The notes beneath the pieces were generated by a model, which worked only from the letters and a program-made list of their open reading frames with translations, was not told where the DNA came from and ran no database searches. A stretch of 64,000 bases of DNA, from positions 620,001-684,000 of the forward strand of contig NZ_JAOBQJ010000002.1 of assembly GCF_026162425.1 (NCBI RefSeq), in the 5' to 3' direction. This document shows, one piece after another, positions 18,132 to 26,198 of the stretch; within the stretch, counting starts at the first letter, position 1, and each line of letters starts with the position of its first letter. A program made the translations under genes and the position numbers. The stretch comes from Flexivirga meconopsidis. Lineage in GTDB: Bacteria > Actinomycetota > Actinomycetes > Actinomycetales > Dermatophilaceae.

Positions 18132-19421
18132 TCAGGCGGATTCCTTACGCGGGGCGCGCTTGCGGGTCGGCTGCGTCTCACGCCGCACGATCGTCGGGTT
18201 GACGTTGTCGAGCACGACCTCGCGGGTGACCACGACCCGAGCGATGTCGTCGTCGCTCGGGACGTCGAACATCACCGGCAGCAGCACTTCCTCGAGGATG
18301 GCACGCAGACCGCGGGCACCGGTGCCGCGCAGCATCGCCTGCTCGGCGACCGCCTCGACCGCGTCCGTGGTGAACTCCAGCTCGACGTTGTCGATGTCAA
18401 ACATCCGCTCGTACTGCTTGACCAGCGCGTTGCGCGGCTCGGTCAGGATCGACACCAGACCCTCGCGGTCCAGCGGCTCGACCGTCGTGATGACCGGCAG
18501 GCGGCCGATGAACTCCGGGATCAACCCGAACTTCATCAGGTCCTCCGGCAGCACGTCGGAGAAGCTGGTCATCGGGTCCTTGGCCGTGCGCAGCTCCGAG
18601 CCGAAGCCCAGCCCCTGCCGGCCGGTGCGGCCCTCGATGATCTTCTCCAGCCCGGCGAACGCGCCGCCCACGATGAACAGCACGTTGGTGGTGTCGATCT
18701 GGATGAACTCCTGGTGCGGGTGCTTGCGGCCACCCTGCGGCGGCACGCTCGCGGTGGTGCCCTCCAGGATCTTCAGCAGCGCCTGCTGCACGCCCTCACC
18801 GGACACGTCACGGGTGATCGACGGGTTCTCGCTCTTACGGGCGACCTTGTCGATCTCGTCGATGTAGATGATGCCGGTCTCGGCCTTCTTGACGTCGAAG
18901 TCAGCGGCCTGGATCAGCTTCAGCAGGATGTTCTCCACGTCCTCGCCGACGTAACCGGCCTCGGTGAGCGCGGTGGCGTCGGCGATCGCGAACGGCACGT
19001 TGAGCATCCGCGCCAGCGTCTGCGCCAGGTAGGTCTTGCCGCAACCGGTCGGGCCGATCAGCAGGATGTTGGACTTGGCGATCTCGACGGCCGCGGCGTC
19101 CTTCTTGCCCGGGGCCGGTTGCTCGGCGGCCTGGATGCGCTTGTAGTGGTTGTAGACCGCCACTGACAGCGCGCGCTTGGCAGTCTCCTGGCCGATGACG
19201 TACTGCTCGAGGAAGTCGAAGATCTCGCGGGGCTTGGGCAGCTGCTCCAGCCCCAGCTCGGAGGTCTCGGCGAGCTCCTCCTCGATGATCTCGTTGCACA
19301 GATCGATGCACTCGTCGCAGATATAGACACCGGGACCCGCGATGAGCTTCTTGACCTGCTTCTGGCTCTTCCCGCAGAAGGAGCACTTCAGCAGGTCTCC
19401 GCCTTCTCCGATGCGTGCCAC
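18132..19421 (-). CDS. clpX: ATP-dependent Clp protease, ATPase subunit ClpX
   Basis: 429 residues, the normal ClpX length. There is an N-terminal zinc-binding domain with cysteines at 13, 16, 35 and 38 (CSFC, CDEC), Walker A GPTGCGKT (123-130) and Walker [10 protein letters not shown]. The ClpP-docking loop and sensor 2 region are intact. ClpX unfolds tagged substrates and feeds them to ClpP1P2. The start is GTG 19421 ([11 protein letters not shown]), which has GGAGGG just upstream; a longer frame upstream has no family sequence. It lies downstream of clpP2 and is separated from it by a strong hairpin, so it may have its own promoter. Confidence 0.96.
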   Translation of the reverse strand: MARIGEGGDLLKCSFCGKSQKQVKKLIAGPGVYICDECIDLCNEIIEEELAETSELGLEQLPKPREIFDFLEQYVIGQETAKRALSVAVYNHYKRIQAAEQPAPGKKDAAAVEIAKSNILLIGPTGCGKTYLAQTLARMLNVPFAIADATALTEAGYVGEDVENILLKLIQAADFDVKKAETGIIYIDEIDKVARKSENPSITRDVSGEGVQQALLKILEGTTASVPPQGGRKHPHQEFIQIDTTNVLFIVGGAFAGLEKIIEGRTGRQGLGFGSELRTAKDPMTSFSDVLPEDLMKFGLIPEFIGRLPVITTVEPLDREGLVSILTEPRNALVKQYERMFDIDNVELEFTTDAVEAVAEQAMLRGTGARGLRAILEEVLLPVMFDVPSDDDIARVVVTREVVLDNVNPTIVRRETQPTRKRAPRKESA

Positions 19422-19586
19422 GTGCCCTCCATGTCCTGCGACTGTTTCTACCGGCTCTGCTGCGTTCGCCCCGTCGACGCTACCTTGCCGGCGTCGAACG
19501 CGACCCCATTGAATCGCGGTGTCGGCCGCCAAGTCACGCCTGTCCGCTGACAGCGCAACCCGGCGTTTGCATTGTGAGCAAAAGCA

Positions 19587-19632
19587 ATCCGGGCCGGTAT
19601 GGCGGGAGATTCCCCGTCATACCGGCCCGGAT
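19587..19632 (-). terminator. Hairpin downstream of clpP2
   Basis: A perfect 15-bp stem (ATCCGGGCCGGTATG 19587-19601 with its complement 19618-19632) and a 16-nt loop. There is no T-run on the minus strand, so termination may be incomplete. The stem ends carry one forward and one inverted copy of the window-wide octamer GTATG(A/G)CG. Confidence 0.7.
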
Positions 19633-19646
19633 GGCGATCACGCTCC

Positions 19647-20294
19647 TCAGGCCTGAGCCGACGCCTTACGGCTGGTCAGCACCTGGTCGATCAGGCCGTA
19701 CTCCTTGGCCTCCTCGGCAGTGAGGATCTTGTCGCGCTCGATGTCGCGCTTGACGTCCTCGGCGCTGCGGCCGGTGTGCTTGGCCATCGTCTGCTCCAGC
19801 CACTCCCGCATCCGGAAGATCTCGTTGGCGGTGATCTCCAGGTCGGAGGCCGTGCCGCCGGTGCCCTCCATCGCAGGCTGGTGGATCAGGATCCGCGCGT
19901 TGGGCAGCGCGAATCGCTTACCCGGCGCACCCGCGCCGAGCAGCACCGCTGCCGCCGATGCGGCCTGGCCGACCACGAAGGTCTGCACGTCCGGCTGGAT
20001 GTACTGCATGGTGTCGTAGATCGCGGTCAGCGCGGTGAACGAGCCGCCGGGAGAGTTGATGTACATCAGGATGTCCCGGTCGGGGTCCTGGCTCTCCAGC
20101 ACGATCAGCTGGGCGATGACGTCGTCGGCGGATGCGTCGTCGACCTGCACGCCGAGGAAGATGATGCGGTCCTCGAAGAGCTTGTTGTAGGGGTCGGACC
20201 GCTTCATGCCGTAGGAGGTGCGCTCCTCGAACTGCGGCAGGATGTAGCGGCTGCTCGGCTGCGGGGCGCGCAGCCCGGCATACGGCGAATTCAT
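19647..20294 (-). CDS. clpP2: ATP-dependent Clp protease proteolytic subunit 2
   Basis: 215 residues. The catalytic triad positions are S113 (GQAASAAAVL), H138 (ILIHQPAM) and an Asp near 189. The N-terminus MNSPYAGLRAPQPSSRYILPQFEERTSYG resembles mycobacterial ClpP2. I start at ATG 20294, which has GGAG five bases upstream; an in-frame ATG at 20318 overlapping the clpP1 stop is the alternative. In actinobacteria ClpP1 and ClpP2 form a mixed 14-mer. Confidence 0.94.
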   Translation of the reverse strand: MNSPYAGLRAPQPSSRYILPQFEERTSYGMKRSDPYNKLFEDRIIFLGVQVDDASADDVIAQLIVLESQDPDRDILMYINSPGGSFTALTAIYDTMQYIQPDVQTFVVGQAASAAAVLLGAGAPGKRFALPNARILIHQPAMEGTGGTASDLEITANEIFRMREWLEQTMAKHTGRSAEDVKRDIERDKILTAEEAKEYGLIDQVLTSRKASAQA

Positions 20295-20317
20295 CTGTGC
20301 TCCAAAGTTATCGGTCA

Positions 20318-20902
20318 TCAGTTGGTCCCACCGGGTGCGTCGGTCGACCGCTCGAAGACGTGGTCGACGAAGCCGTACTCCTTGGCCTCCTGCGCGGAGA
20401 ACCAGCGGTCACGGTCGGAGTCCTTCTCGATCTGCTCGACGCTCTGGCCGGTGTGCTCGGCGATCAGCTCGGCCATCTGCTTCTTGATGAAGACCAACTG
20501 CTCGGCCTGGATCTTGATGTCCGAAGCGGTGCCGCCAATGCCACCCGACGGCTGGTGCATCATCACCCGCGCGTGCGGCGTCGCGTAGCGCTTGCCGGGG
20601 GTGCCGGCCGACAGCAGGAACTGGCCCATGCTGGCCGCCATACCCATCGCGACCGTGGCGACGTCGTTGGGGATCCAGTTCATCGTGTCGAAGATCGCCA
20701 TACCGGCCGAGATCGAACCACCGGGGCTGTTGATGTAGAGCCAGATGTCCTTCTCAGGGTCCTCGGCGGCGAGCAGCAGCAGCTGCGCGCAGATCGCGTT
20801 GGCGTTGTCGTCGCGCACGTCGGAGCCCAGGAAGATGATTCGTTCCTTGAGCAGGCGGTTGTAGATCTGGTCGTCCAGGCCGGTCTGCGGTTCGGTGGCC
20901 AT
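20318..20902 (-). CDS. clpP1: ATP-dependent Clp protease proteolytic subunit 1
   Basis: 194 residues. The catalytic serine S91 (GMAASMGQF), histidine H116 (RVMMHQPSG) and the Asp of the DRDRW segment are present. The start ATG 20902 has GGAGGTG upstream; longer frames upstream lack family sequence. It lies 23 nt before clpP2 and is co-transcribed with it. The 140 bp upstream separates it from tig and should hold the promoter; I see TAGGGT as a possible -10 but no certain activator site. Confidence 0.95.
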   Translation of the reverse strand: MATEPQTGLDDQIYNRLLKERIIFLGSDVRDDNANAICAQLLLLAAEDPEKDIWLYINSPGGSISAGMAIFDTMNWIPNDVATVAMGMAASMGQFLLSAGTPGKRYATPHARVMMHQPSGGIGGTASDIKIQAEQLVFIKKQMAELIAEHTGQSVEQIEKDSDRDRWFSAQEAKEYGFVDHVFERSTDAPGGTN

Positions 20903-21042
20903 GGACACCTCCGATGTGTTGCTCACACGCGTCTCCATCGTTGTCGGTCGTGCTGGCAGCTCGTGCTGCGTGGCTTCACTGGACCCTAACGCCACGAACT
21001 GACGTCTTCGTCCCCGGCTTCGGCGATGTTCGCCACGGGCGG

Positions 21043-21080
21043 AAAAGGCCCGGACGACCATGTGGTCGTCCGGGCCTTTT
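21043..21080. terminator. Strong bidirectional terminator after tig
   Basis: An 18-bp perfect stem (AAAAGGCCCGGACGACCA and its complement) with a 2-nt loop, with A-run and T-run built into the ends. It is a classical factor-independent terminator for tig. Confidence 0.9.
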
Positions 21081-21117
21081 CGCCTCCCGTATGCCGCCTC
21101 GGCAGGCGCCGCCGGGC

Positions 21118-22485
21118 TCAGGCCTTCGCGTCGGCCTTGTCGCCCTCGGCGTCGGCGGTCTCGCCGGTCGACTCCGCGGAGTCGGCCTCGGCGGTGGTGT
21201 CGTCCGACTCGTCGGCCTCGTCCTCGTCCAGCTCGCTGAGGTCGACGTCGTTGCCGTCGGTGTCGACCACCTTGATCTCGTCCAGGATCGAGGCGAGCGC
21301 CTTGCGGCGGGCGACCTCACCCATGATCGCCGGCACCTGGCCCTGCTGGTCCAGCGCCTGCGCGAACTGGTTGGGGTCCATGCCGTACTGCTGCGCCGAC
21401 ATGATGAGGTACTCGATCAGCTCCTCCTGGGAGACCTGCACCTCGTCCCGCTCGACCAGCTTGTCGAGGATGAGCTGGGTCTTCAGCGCCTTGCGCGTGG
21501 ACTCGTCGACCTCGGCACGGTGCTCGTCATCCTCGAGCCGGTCCTCCTGCTCCAGGTGCTGATTGACCTCGGTCTCGATGACCTTGTCCGGCAGCGGAAT
21601 GTCGAGGGTCTCCAGCAGCTGGTCCAGCGCCTTGTCGCGCGCCTGCACACCCTGCTCGAACCGCTTGCCGCGCTCGGCCTGCTGAGCGACCTCGGCCTTC
21701 AACTCCTCGAACGTGTCGTGCGCGGAGGCCATCTGGGCGAACTCGTCGTCCAGCTCCGGCAGCTGCCGCTCCTTGACCGACTGCACCGTCACGGTCACGT
21801 CGGCGTCCTCACCCTCGTGCTCGCCGCCGGCCAGCGGCGCCTTGAAGGTCTTGGTGTCACCGGCCGACATACCGGTGATCGCCTCGTCCATGCCCTCGAG
21901 CATGTTGCCGGCGCCCACGACATACGAAATGCCGGTGACGTCGTCGATGTCCTCGTCGCCGATAGTCGCCTTGAGGTCGATGGTGACCGAGTCGCCGTCG
22001 GCGGCGGGGCGCTCGACGCCGGCCAGCGTGCCGAAGCGCTCACGCAGCGCCTCGAGCTCCTTGTCGGTGTCCTCGTCGGTGACCTGCAGCGGGTCGACCT
22101 CGACGGTGATGCCCTTGAAGTCGGGCAGGTCGAACTGCGGCACCGTGTCGACCTCGACGTCGAACTTCAGCGGCTGCGACTCGTCGGCCGGCACATCGGT
22201 GACCTCGAGCTCGGGCTGACCCATCGGCCGCACGTCGTTCTCGGCGAGCGCCTGACCGTAGAAGGTCGGCAGCGCGTCGTTGACCGCCTCCTGCAGCACC
22301 GCACCGCGGCCCACGCGCTGGTCGATGATGCGCGCCGGCACCTTGCCCTTGCGAAAACCGGGCACCTGGATCTGCGCGCCGATCGTCTTGTACGCCTCGT
22401 CGACGCTCGGCTTCAGCTCCTCGTAGGGGACCTCGACGGTCAGCTTGACCCGGGTCGGACCCAACTTCTCGACGGCACTCTTCAC
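21118..22485 (-). CDS. tig: Trigger factor (ribosome-associated chaperone / PPIase)
   Basis: 455 residues. The N-terminal ribosome-binding domain has the signature [14 protein letters not shown]; then an FKBP-type domain ([14 protein letters not shown] ... [17 protein letters not shown]) and a helical C-terminal chaperone domain follow. The last ~40 residues are very acidic ([25 protein letters not shown]), a common actinobacterial extension. It lies upstream of clpP1P2-clpX, the usual order. The start is ATG 22485. Confidence 0.95.
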   Translation of the reverse strand: MKSAVEKLGPTRVKLTVEVPYEELKPSVDEAYKTIGAQIQVPGFRKGKVPARIIDQRVGRGAVLQEAVNDALPTFYGQALAENDVRPMGQPELEVTDVPADESQPLKFDVEVDTVPQFDLPDFKGITVEVDPLQVTDEDTDKELEALRERFGTLAGVERPAADGDSVTIDLKATIGDEDIDDVTGISYVVGAGNMLEGMDEAITGMSAGDTKTFKAPLAGGEHEGEDADVTVTVQSVKERQLPELDDEFAQMASAHDTFEELKAEVAQQAERGKRFEQGVQARDKALDQLLETLDIPLPDKVIETEVNQHLEQEDRLEDDEHRAEVDESTRKALKTQLILDKLVERDEVQVSQEELIEYLIMSAQQYGMDPNQFAQALDQQGQVPAIMGEVARRKALASILDEIKVVDTDGNDVDLSELDEDEADESDDTTAEADSAESTGETADAEGDKADAKA

Positions 22486-22596
22486 TGCAAGGACTCCAAA
22501 TTGGTGGTGGTGTGATCCGCTGATCCGCGGATCGAGTGGTTCGATGCAGGTGCATGACGAGAGGTCATTGCCCGCACTTCCCAGTCATGCTAGCTG

Positions 22597-22670
22597 TCGG
22601 GGTAGCCGGATTCGAACCGGCGGCCTTCCGCTCCCAAAGCGGACGCGCTACCAAACTGCGCCATACCCCG
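22597..22670 (-). tRNA. tRNA-Pro (TGG anticodon)
   Basis: A 74-nt cloverleaf on the minus strand. The acceptor arm CGGGGTA pairs with TACCCCG, the anticodon loop is CTTTGGGAG and the T-loop is GGTTCGAATCC. The 3' CCA is not encoded. The D-arm region contains GTATGGCG. Confidence 0.95.
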
Positions 22671-22773
22671 CCCGACACGTGCCACACACCCGCCCGGTTT
22701 GGCGCGAGGTATGGCGGGCAGTAGGCTAACGCCCCGGTTCGCCACACCGCACATCGCGGTCGCGGCAGACCCC

Positions 22774-22844
22774 GCGGGCGTAGCTCAATGGTAGAGCCTC
22801 AGTCTTCCAAACTGATTACGCGAGTTCGATTCTCGTCGCCCGCT
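22774..22844 (+). tRNA. tRNA-Gly (TCC anticodon)
   Basis: A 71-nt cloverleaf. GCGGGCG pairs with CGCCCGC, with discriminator T. The anticodon loop is TCTTCCAAA. CCA is not encoded. The gene is followed without a gap by a 20-bp hairpin. Confidence 0.95.
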
Positions 22845-22887
22845 CAAACGAATTCCGCCCGCGCTTCGCGCGGGCGGAATTCGTTTG
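22845..22887 (+). terminator. Hairpin abutting tRNA-Gly
   Basis: The stem starts at the first base after the tRNA: CAAACGAATTCCGCCCGCGC (22845-22864) pairs with 22868-22887 over a 3-nt loop, 20 bp without mismatch. The arms end in AAAC/GTTT, so it can terminate transcripts from both sides and may direct 3' processing. Confidence 0.8.
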
Positions 22888-23010
22888 AGCTCCTTGTTTA
22901 TTGGGCTGCGCTCCTCCTCCGCCCGAGCTCGCTGGCGCTCGCCCGGGCGGCATCGTCGCTCCGCCGGTTTCACGTTCTCCTTCCCGGGCAACTCGTCACG
23001 CAAAGCGTGC

Positions 23011-23081
23011 ACTTGTCACGTGCTCCTGCACGCGACAAGTCGGTGGAGGACGTGACAAGTCGCGGCCAACGTGACAAGTCG
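23011..23081. repeat. Phased CGTGACAAGT sites
   Basis: Four copies spaced at about 20 bp: inverted at 23011-23020 (ACTTGTCACG), then direct at 23031 (CGCGACAAGT, one mismatch), 23051 and 23070 (both CGTGACAAGTCG). Two-turn spacing puts them on one face of the helix, as in cooperative operators or iterons. Confidence 0.75.
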
Positions 23082-23100
23082 ACCGATCACCGCGGCCGCC

Positions 23101-23149
23101 GACCGGAGACCGCAGACCGGAGACCGCAGACCGCAGACCGGAGACCGAG
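23101..23149. repeat. 7-bp tandem repeat (GACCGGA/GACCGCA) x7
   Basis: Seven consecutive heptamers: GACCGGA, GACCGCA, GACCGGA, GACCGCA, GACCGCA, GACCGGA, GACCGAG. It is a perfect-register minisatellite in the non-coding spacer and likely to vary in copy number between strains. Confidence 0.9.
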
Positions 23150-23322
23150 TCCGCTTCGACCCTCGGTCCCGCAATTCGCCCAGGGCGCACCCAGCCCACT
23201 CCCACGCGACCTACGGACAGGTAACACACAGACGCGCGGGTATCGACCTATTCGGCGATCTGTGCTTGCATGACGGAAGCCCCGCCGGCGACGGGCCGGC
23301 GGCAACCGAAGGAGATTCCGCA

Positions 23323-23535
23323 ATGGGTCTGTTCGACAGCGCCAAGGACAAGGCTTCCGAGTTCGCCGGGAACAACCCCGACAAGGTGGGTGACGGCATC
23401 GACAAGGCCGGCGACTTCGTCGACGACAAGACCGGCGGCAAGTACGCCGACAAGGTCGACCAGGGTCAGGACTTCGCGAAGGACAAGTTCGGTGGCGGCG
23501 CCGAGGGCAACGCCGACGACCAGCAGCAGCAGTGA
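23323..23535 (+). CDS. MT0933-like antitoxin family small protein
   Basis: 70 residues, hydrophilic, built of repeated Lys/Asp/Gly units (DSAKDKASEFAGNNPDKVGDGIDKAGDFVDDKTGGKYADKVDQGQDFAKDKFGGG) and ending in a Gln run. This is the pattern of the MT0933/Rv0909 antitoxin-like family. ATG 23323 has GAAGGAG nine bases upstream, so it is a real gene. No toxin gene is next to it: the neighbours are a terminator and ribokinase. The family name may be historical; a CsbD-like general stress role is an alternative. Confidence 0.8.
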   Translation: MGLFDSAKDKASEFAGNNPDKVGDGIDKAGDFVDDKTGGKYADKVDQGQDFAKDKFGGGAEGNADDQQQQ

Positions 23536-23559
23536 CGACTCACCACTCGTTGCGTTGAG

Positions 23560-23584
23560 GGGCCCGGGCGATTCGCCCGGGCCC
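23560..23584 (+). terminator. Terminator of the antitoxin-like gene
   Basis: An 11-bp stem GGGCCCGGGCG / CGCCCGGGCCC with a 3-nt loop, followed by TTCTTC. It also lies at the 3' end of rbsK on the other strand. Confidence 0.8.
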
Positions 23585-23588
23585 TTCT

Positions 23589-24524
23589 TCATGCCCGGGT
23601 CGCGCCGGCCAGCACCTGATCCACCTGCGCCGCCGTCGGCAGGCTCGGACTGGCGCCTTCGACGGTGACGGCATACGCACCCGCCGCACTCCCCCGCAGC
23701 ACCGCGTCGGCCCAGGAGTCACCGCTCGCGAGCGCGGCACCCAAGGCTCCCGCGAACGCGTCACCGGCGGCCGTGGTGTCGACCGCTTCGGCAGGTATGG
23801 CGGGCAGCGTGCGCAGCTGGTGATCCCACACGCCGACCAGGCCGCGCTCGGCGAGCGTCACGATCGGGTGGTCGACGCCGCGGTCGGCAAACCACCGCAC
23901 TGCCCGCTTCGCGGCGTCCGGCTGACCGGCGGGGATCCCGGTCAACAGCGCGGCCTCGGACTCGTTCGGCGTCACCGCGGTCAGCGCCGGCCACAACTCG
24001 TCGGGCAGTTCCGTGGCCGGAGCCGGATCCAGCACCACGATCATGCCCAGCCCCGCGGCGACCCGTGCGGCGTGCACCGACGTGGTGACCGGCACCTCCA
24101 ACTGCAGCAGCAGCACGTCACCAGAGCCGGCGCCCATCGCGCGCAACTGCCGCTCGGCGTCCTGCCCGCTGAGTGCGCCGTTGGCACCGGCGACGATCAC
24201 GATGTCGTTCTGACCGGTGTGGCGGTCCACCCGGATGTGAGCCACGCCGGTCGGTCCGGGCACGGTCCGGACGCCGTCGACGATCACATCTGCCGCGCGC
24301 AGCCCGTCGAGCACCAGGTCGCGGAAGAGGTCGTCCCCGACGCAGCCGATCAAGGCCGTGGCTGCACCGGCGCGCGCGGCCGCGATCGCCTGATTGGCAC
24401 CCTTGCCGCCGAGCACGAGACTGAGCCGGTCCCCATGGATCGTCTCGCCGGGCGCGGGCAACCGCTGGGAAAATGTGGTGACATCCGCCGACATGCTGCC
24501 GACGACGAAGACCCGACCGCTCAC
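23589..24524 (-). CDS. rbsK: Ribokinase (PfkB family)
   Basis: 311 residues. It has the PfkB signature 1 region GGKGANQAIAAARAGA and signature 2 DTTAAGDAFAGALGAAL with the catalytic Asp; the anion-hole GAGD is intact. It phosphorylates ribose to ribose 5-phosphate. GTG 24524 overlaps the stop of the PP2C gene as GTGA, which sets the start. rpiB lies two genes upstream on the same strand, so ribose use is a coherent theme. Confidence 0.9.
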   Translation of the reverse strand: MSGRVFVVGSMSADVTTFSQRLPAPGETIHGDRLSLVLGGKGANQAIAAARAGAATALIGCVGDDLFRDLVLDGLRAADVIVDGVRTVPGPTGVAHIRVDRHTGQNDIVIVAGANGALSGQDAERQLRAMGAGSGDVLLLQLEVPVTTSVHAARVAAGLGMIVVLDPAPATELPDELWPALTAVTPNESEAALLTGIPAGQPDAAKRAVRWFADRGVDHPIVTLAERGLVGVWDHQLRTLPAIPAEAVDTTAAGDAFAGALGAALASGDSWADAVLRGSAAGAYAVTVEGASPSLPTAAQVDQVLAGATRA

Positions 24525-25612
24525 TCGCGCCAGATTACGACCACCGCGCGGTCGTCGCCGCAACCGCCACTGCCGAGGTTGCAGATGCGGGTGGCAGCGC
24601 CTCGCGCCCCGGTCGCGAGCGCCCGATCGGCATGCCCGAGCATCCGGTCAACACCCTGCATCAGGTCCACACCCGGTTGCTCGATGACCCCGTCGGTGAC
24701 AAACAGCAGCGCGTCGCCGCGGGCCAGGCGCCCGTGTGCGCGCACGAAGTCGTCCGGCCCTTGCCGTTCGAGCACCCCGAGCAGCACGCCGGAGGCGCCG
24801 GCGACCGGAACGAACCGGCCGGAGCCGGCGTGGAAGTGCATGGCGGGCGGGTGGCCGGCCGAGCCGACCGTGTATTCCCCGGTGGACAGGTCGACCGACG
24901 CGTGCACCGCGGTGGCGAAGCCTTCCGACCAGCCCTGCCGCACCAGGTAGTCGTTGGCGGCGGGCAGGAAGCGGCGCGGCTCCATCGCGCCGAGCAGTCC
25001 GGCGAAGGCCCCACCGAGCAGCAGCGAACGGCTGCCCGCGGTGCAGCCCTTGCCCGAGACGTCGACCAGGGCGAGTTCGAAACGATCCGCCGTGGGGCAG
25101 TTGCCGACCACGAAGTCGCCGGAGAAGGAGTCACCGTTGGCCGGCTGCACGCTGGCCTCGACGTTCCAGCCGGTCGGCAACACCGGCAGGCGCCCCTGCG
25201 CCCGCAGCCGCTCGCGCAGGTCGACGAGCATGTCACTGCCGACCGCCGGTGTGACTCCCGCGCGGGTATGACGGCGGTCCACCACGGTGACGAGGGCCAT
25301 CGTCGCGAGCAGCACCAGGCCGATCGGCGCCGCTCCGCTCAGCCGGGTCTGGTCCATGCTGACCAGGTAGGCCACCGCCAGACAGCCGAAGACGAAGCCA
25401 GTTTGTCGCCGGGGCAGCAGCATCCCTGCCGCAACGGCGAGCGGGATGAACAGCGCGTATGACGCAGCGCTCGGCCAGGCCAGGGTCAGCGCCAGCGCGG
25501 CGGCGACCAACGACAGCAACGCCGGTGCGCACGGCCCGATCCGGGTCGGCTCGGCGACCGGTGGGTGCGTGCGGGCGAGCCGTCGCGGTGCGAGCGACAG
25601 ATCGATGGCCAT
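24521..25612 (-). CDS. Membrane-anchored PP2C/SpoIIE-type serine phosphatase
   Basis: 363 residues. About residues 28-112 contain three to four hydrophobic helices; residues 150-363 form an RsbU/SpoIIE-type PPM domain with GDFVVG, LALVDVSGKG (metal Asp), FATAVHASVDL, GHPPAM, FVTDGVIEQ and a terminal DDRAVVVI. Such phosphatases act on anti-anti-sigma or similar regulators. No anti-sigma factor gene is nearby. Its coupling to ribokinase is unusual. Two TTACCGAG direct repeats lie upstream. Confidence 0.88.
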   Translation of the reverse strand: MAIDLSLAPRRLARTHPPVAEPTRIGPCAPALLSLVAAALALTLAWPSAASYALFIPLAVAAGMLLPRRQTGFVFGCLAVAYLVSMDQTRLSGAAPIGLVLLATMALVTVVDRRHTRAGVTPAVGSDMLVDLRERLRAQGRLPVLPTGWNVEASVQPANGDSFSGDFVVGNCPTADRFELALVDVSGKGCTAGSRSLLLGGAFAGLLGAMEPRRFLPAANDYLVRQGWSEGFATAVHASVDLSTGEYTVGSAGHPPAMHFHAGSGRFVPVAGASGVLLGVLERQGPDDFVRAHGRLARGDALLFVTDGVIEQPGVDLMQGVDRMLGHADRALATGARGAATRICNLGSGGCGDDRAVVVIWRE

Positions 25613-25654
25613 GGGGATGATCCTGTCGTCCAGGACAACCGAAATGAGCCTTCT

Positions 25655-25673
25655 TTACCGAGTTCTTACCGAG
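25655..25673. promoter_or_regulatory. 11-bp-spaced direct repeat upstream of the phosphatase gene
   Basis: TTACCGAG occurs at 25655-25662 and 25666-25673, 11 bp apart, 43 bp before the phosphatase start. One-turn direct repeats are typical of OmpR/PhoB-type response regulators; no such gene is in the window. Confidence 0.45.
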
Positions 25674-25680
25674 CACAGGA

Positions 25681-25712
25681 CAAGCCTTGACCCCGCCGGG
25701 GTCGTAGGCTTG
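25681..25712 (-). terminator. Hairpin after rpiB
   Basis: CAAGCCT-N-GACCCC pairs with GGGGTC-N2-AGGCTTG, a 13-bp stem with a small asymmetric bulge. It would separate rpiB from the phosphatase-ribokinase pair. Confidence 0.6.
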
Positions 25713-25718
25713 GGAAAC

Positions 25719-26186
25719 TCACCCCTCTGGGGGAAGAGTGCCGTCCTTCTCGTAGTCGGCGACCATGTCGAGCCGACGCTGGTGGCGTGCCTCGCCCGAG
25801 AAGGGCGTGTCCAGGAAGACCTGCACCATCGCCTTCGCCTCGTCGATCGTGTTGAAGCGGCCGCCGATGGAGATGATCTGGGCGTCGTTGTGCTGGCGCG
25901 CCAGCTGAGCGAGCTCGGTGTTGTAACAGAGCGCCGCGCGGATGCCCTCCACCTTGTTGGCCGCCATCTGCTCCCCGTTGCCGGACCCGCCCAGCACGAT
26001 CCCGAGCGAACCGGGGTCCGAGGCCACGCCCTGCGCCGCGCGCAGCACGAACACCGGGTAGTCGTCGACCGCGTCGTACTCGGTGGCGCCGTGGTCGACC
26101 ACCTCGTGGCCTTGGGTCGGCAACCACTCCACCAGGGCACGGGACATTTCGAACGCGGCGTGGTCGCCGCCGATGTGCACTCGCAT
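25719..26186 (-). CDS. rpiB: Ribose-5-phosphate isomerase B
   Basis: 155 residues, LacA/RpiB fold. It starts MRVHIGGDHAAFEMSRAL and carries GSGNGEQMAANKVEGIRAALCYN; the glutamate of NGEQ corresponds to the catalytic Glu of the mycobacterial enzyme. It interconverts ribose 5-phosphate and ribulose 5-phosphate. ATG 26186 has GAGGAGA seven bases upstream. It lies 12 bp after the nitroreductase-like gene and is probably co-transcribed. Confidence 0.93.
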   Translation of the reverse strand: MRVHIGGDHAAFEMSRALVEWLPTQGHEVVDHGATEYDAVDDYPVFVLRAAQGVASDPGSLGIVLGGSGNGEQMAANKVEGIRAALCYNTELAQLARQHNDAQIISIGGRFNTIDEAKAMVQVFLDTPFSGEARHQRRLDMVADYEKDGTLPPEG

Positions 26187-26198
26187 CGCGAGGTCTCC

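Larger units (their letters stand above)
22888..23322. other. Repeat-rich intergenic spacer without a gene
   Basis: 435 bp without a convincing coding frame. It holds an imperfect CCGCCCG...CGGGCGG inverted repeat near 22920-22952, four phased CGTGACAAGT sites (23011-23081) and a 7-bp minisatellite (23101-23149). The last 170 bp should contain the promoter of the small antitoxin-like gene. Confidence 0.7.

Noticed and set aside
20903-21042. ClgR operator upstream of clpP1
   Set aside because: Only a single GTTCGCC half-site near 21029 is visible, without the inverted partner, so I do not claim it.
21026-22515. Plus-strand frames opposite trigger factor
   Set aside because: Leu/Val/Asp-rich shadow of an acidic protein gene; no ribosome site or family motif.
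23323-23535. Toxin-antitoxin module
   Set aside because: No second small gene with a toxin fold is found on either strand within 500 bp.
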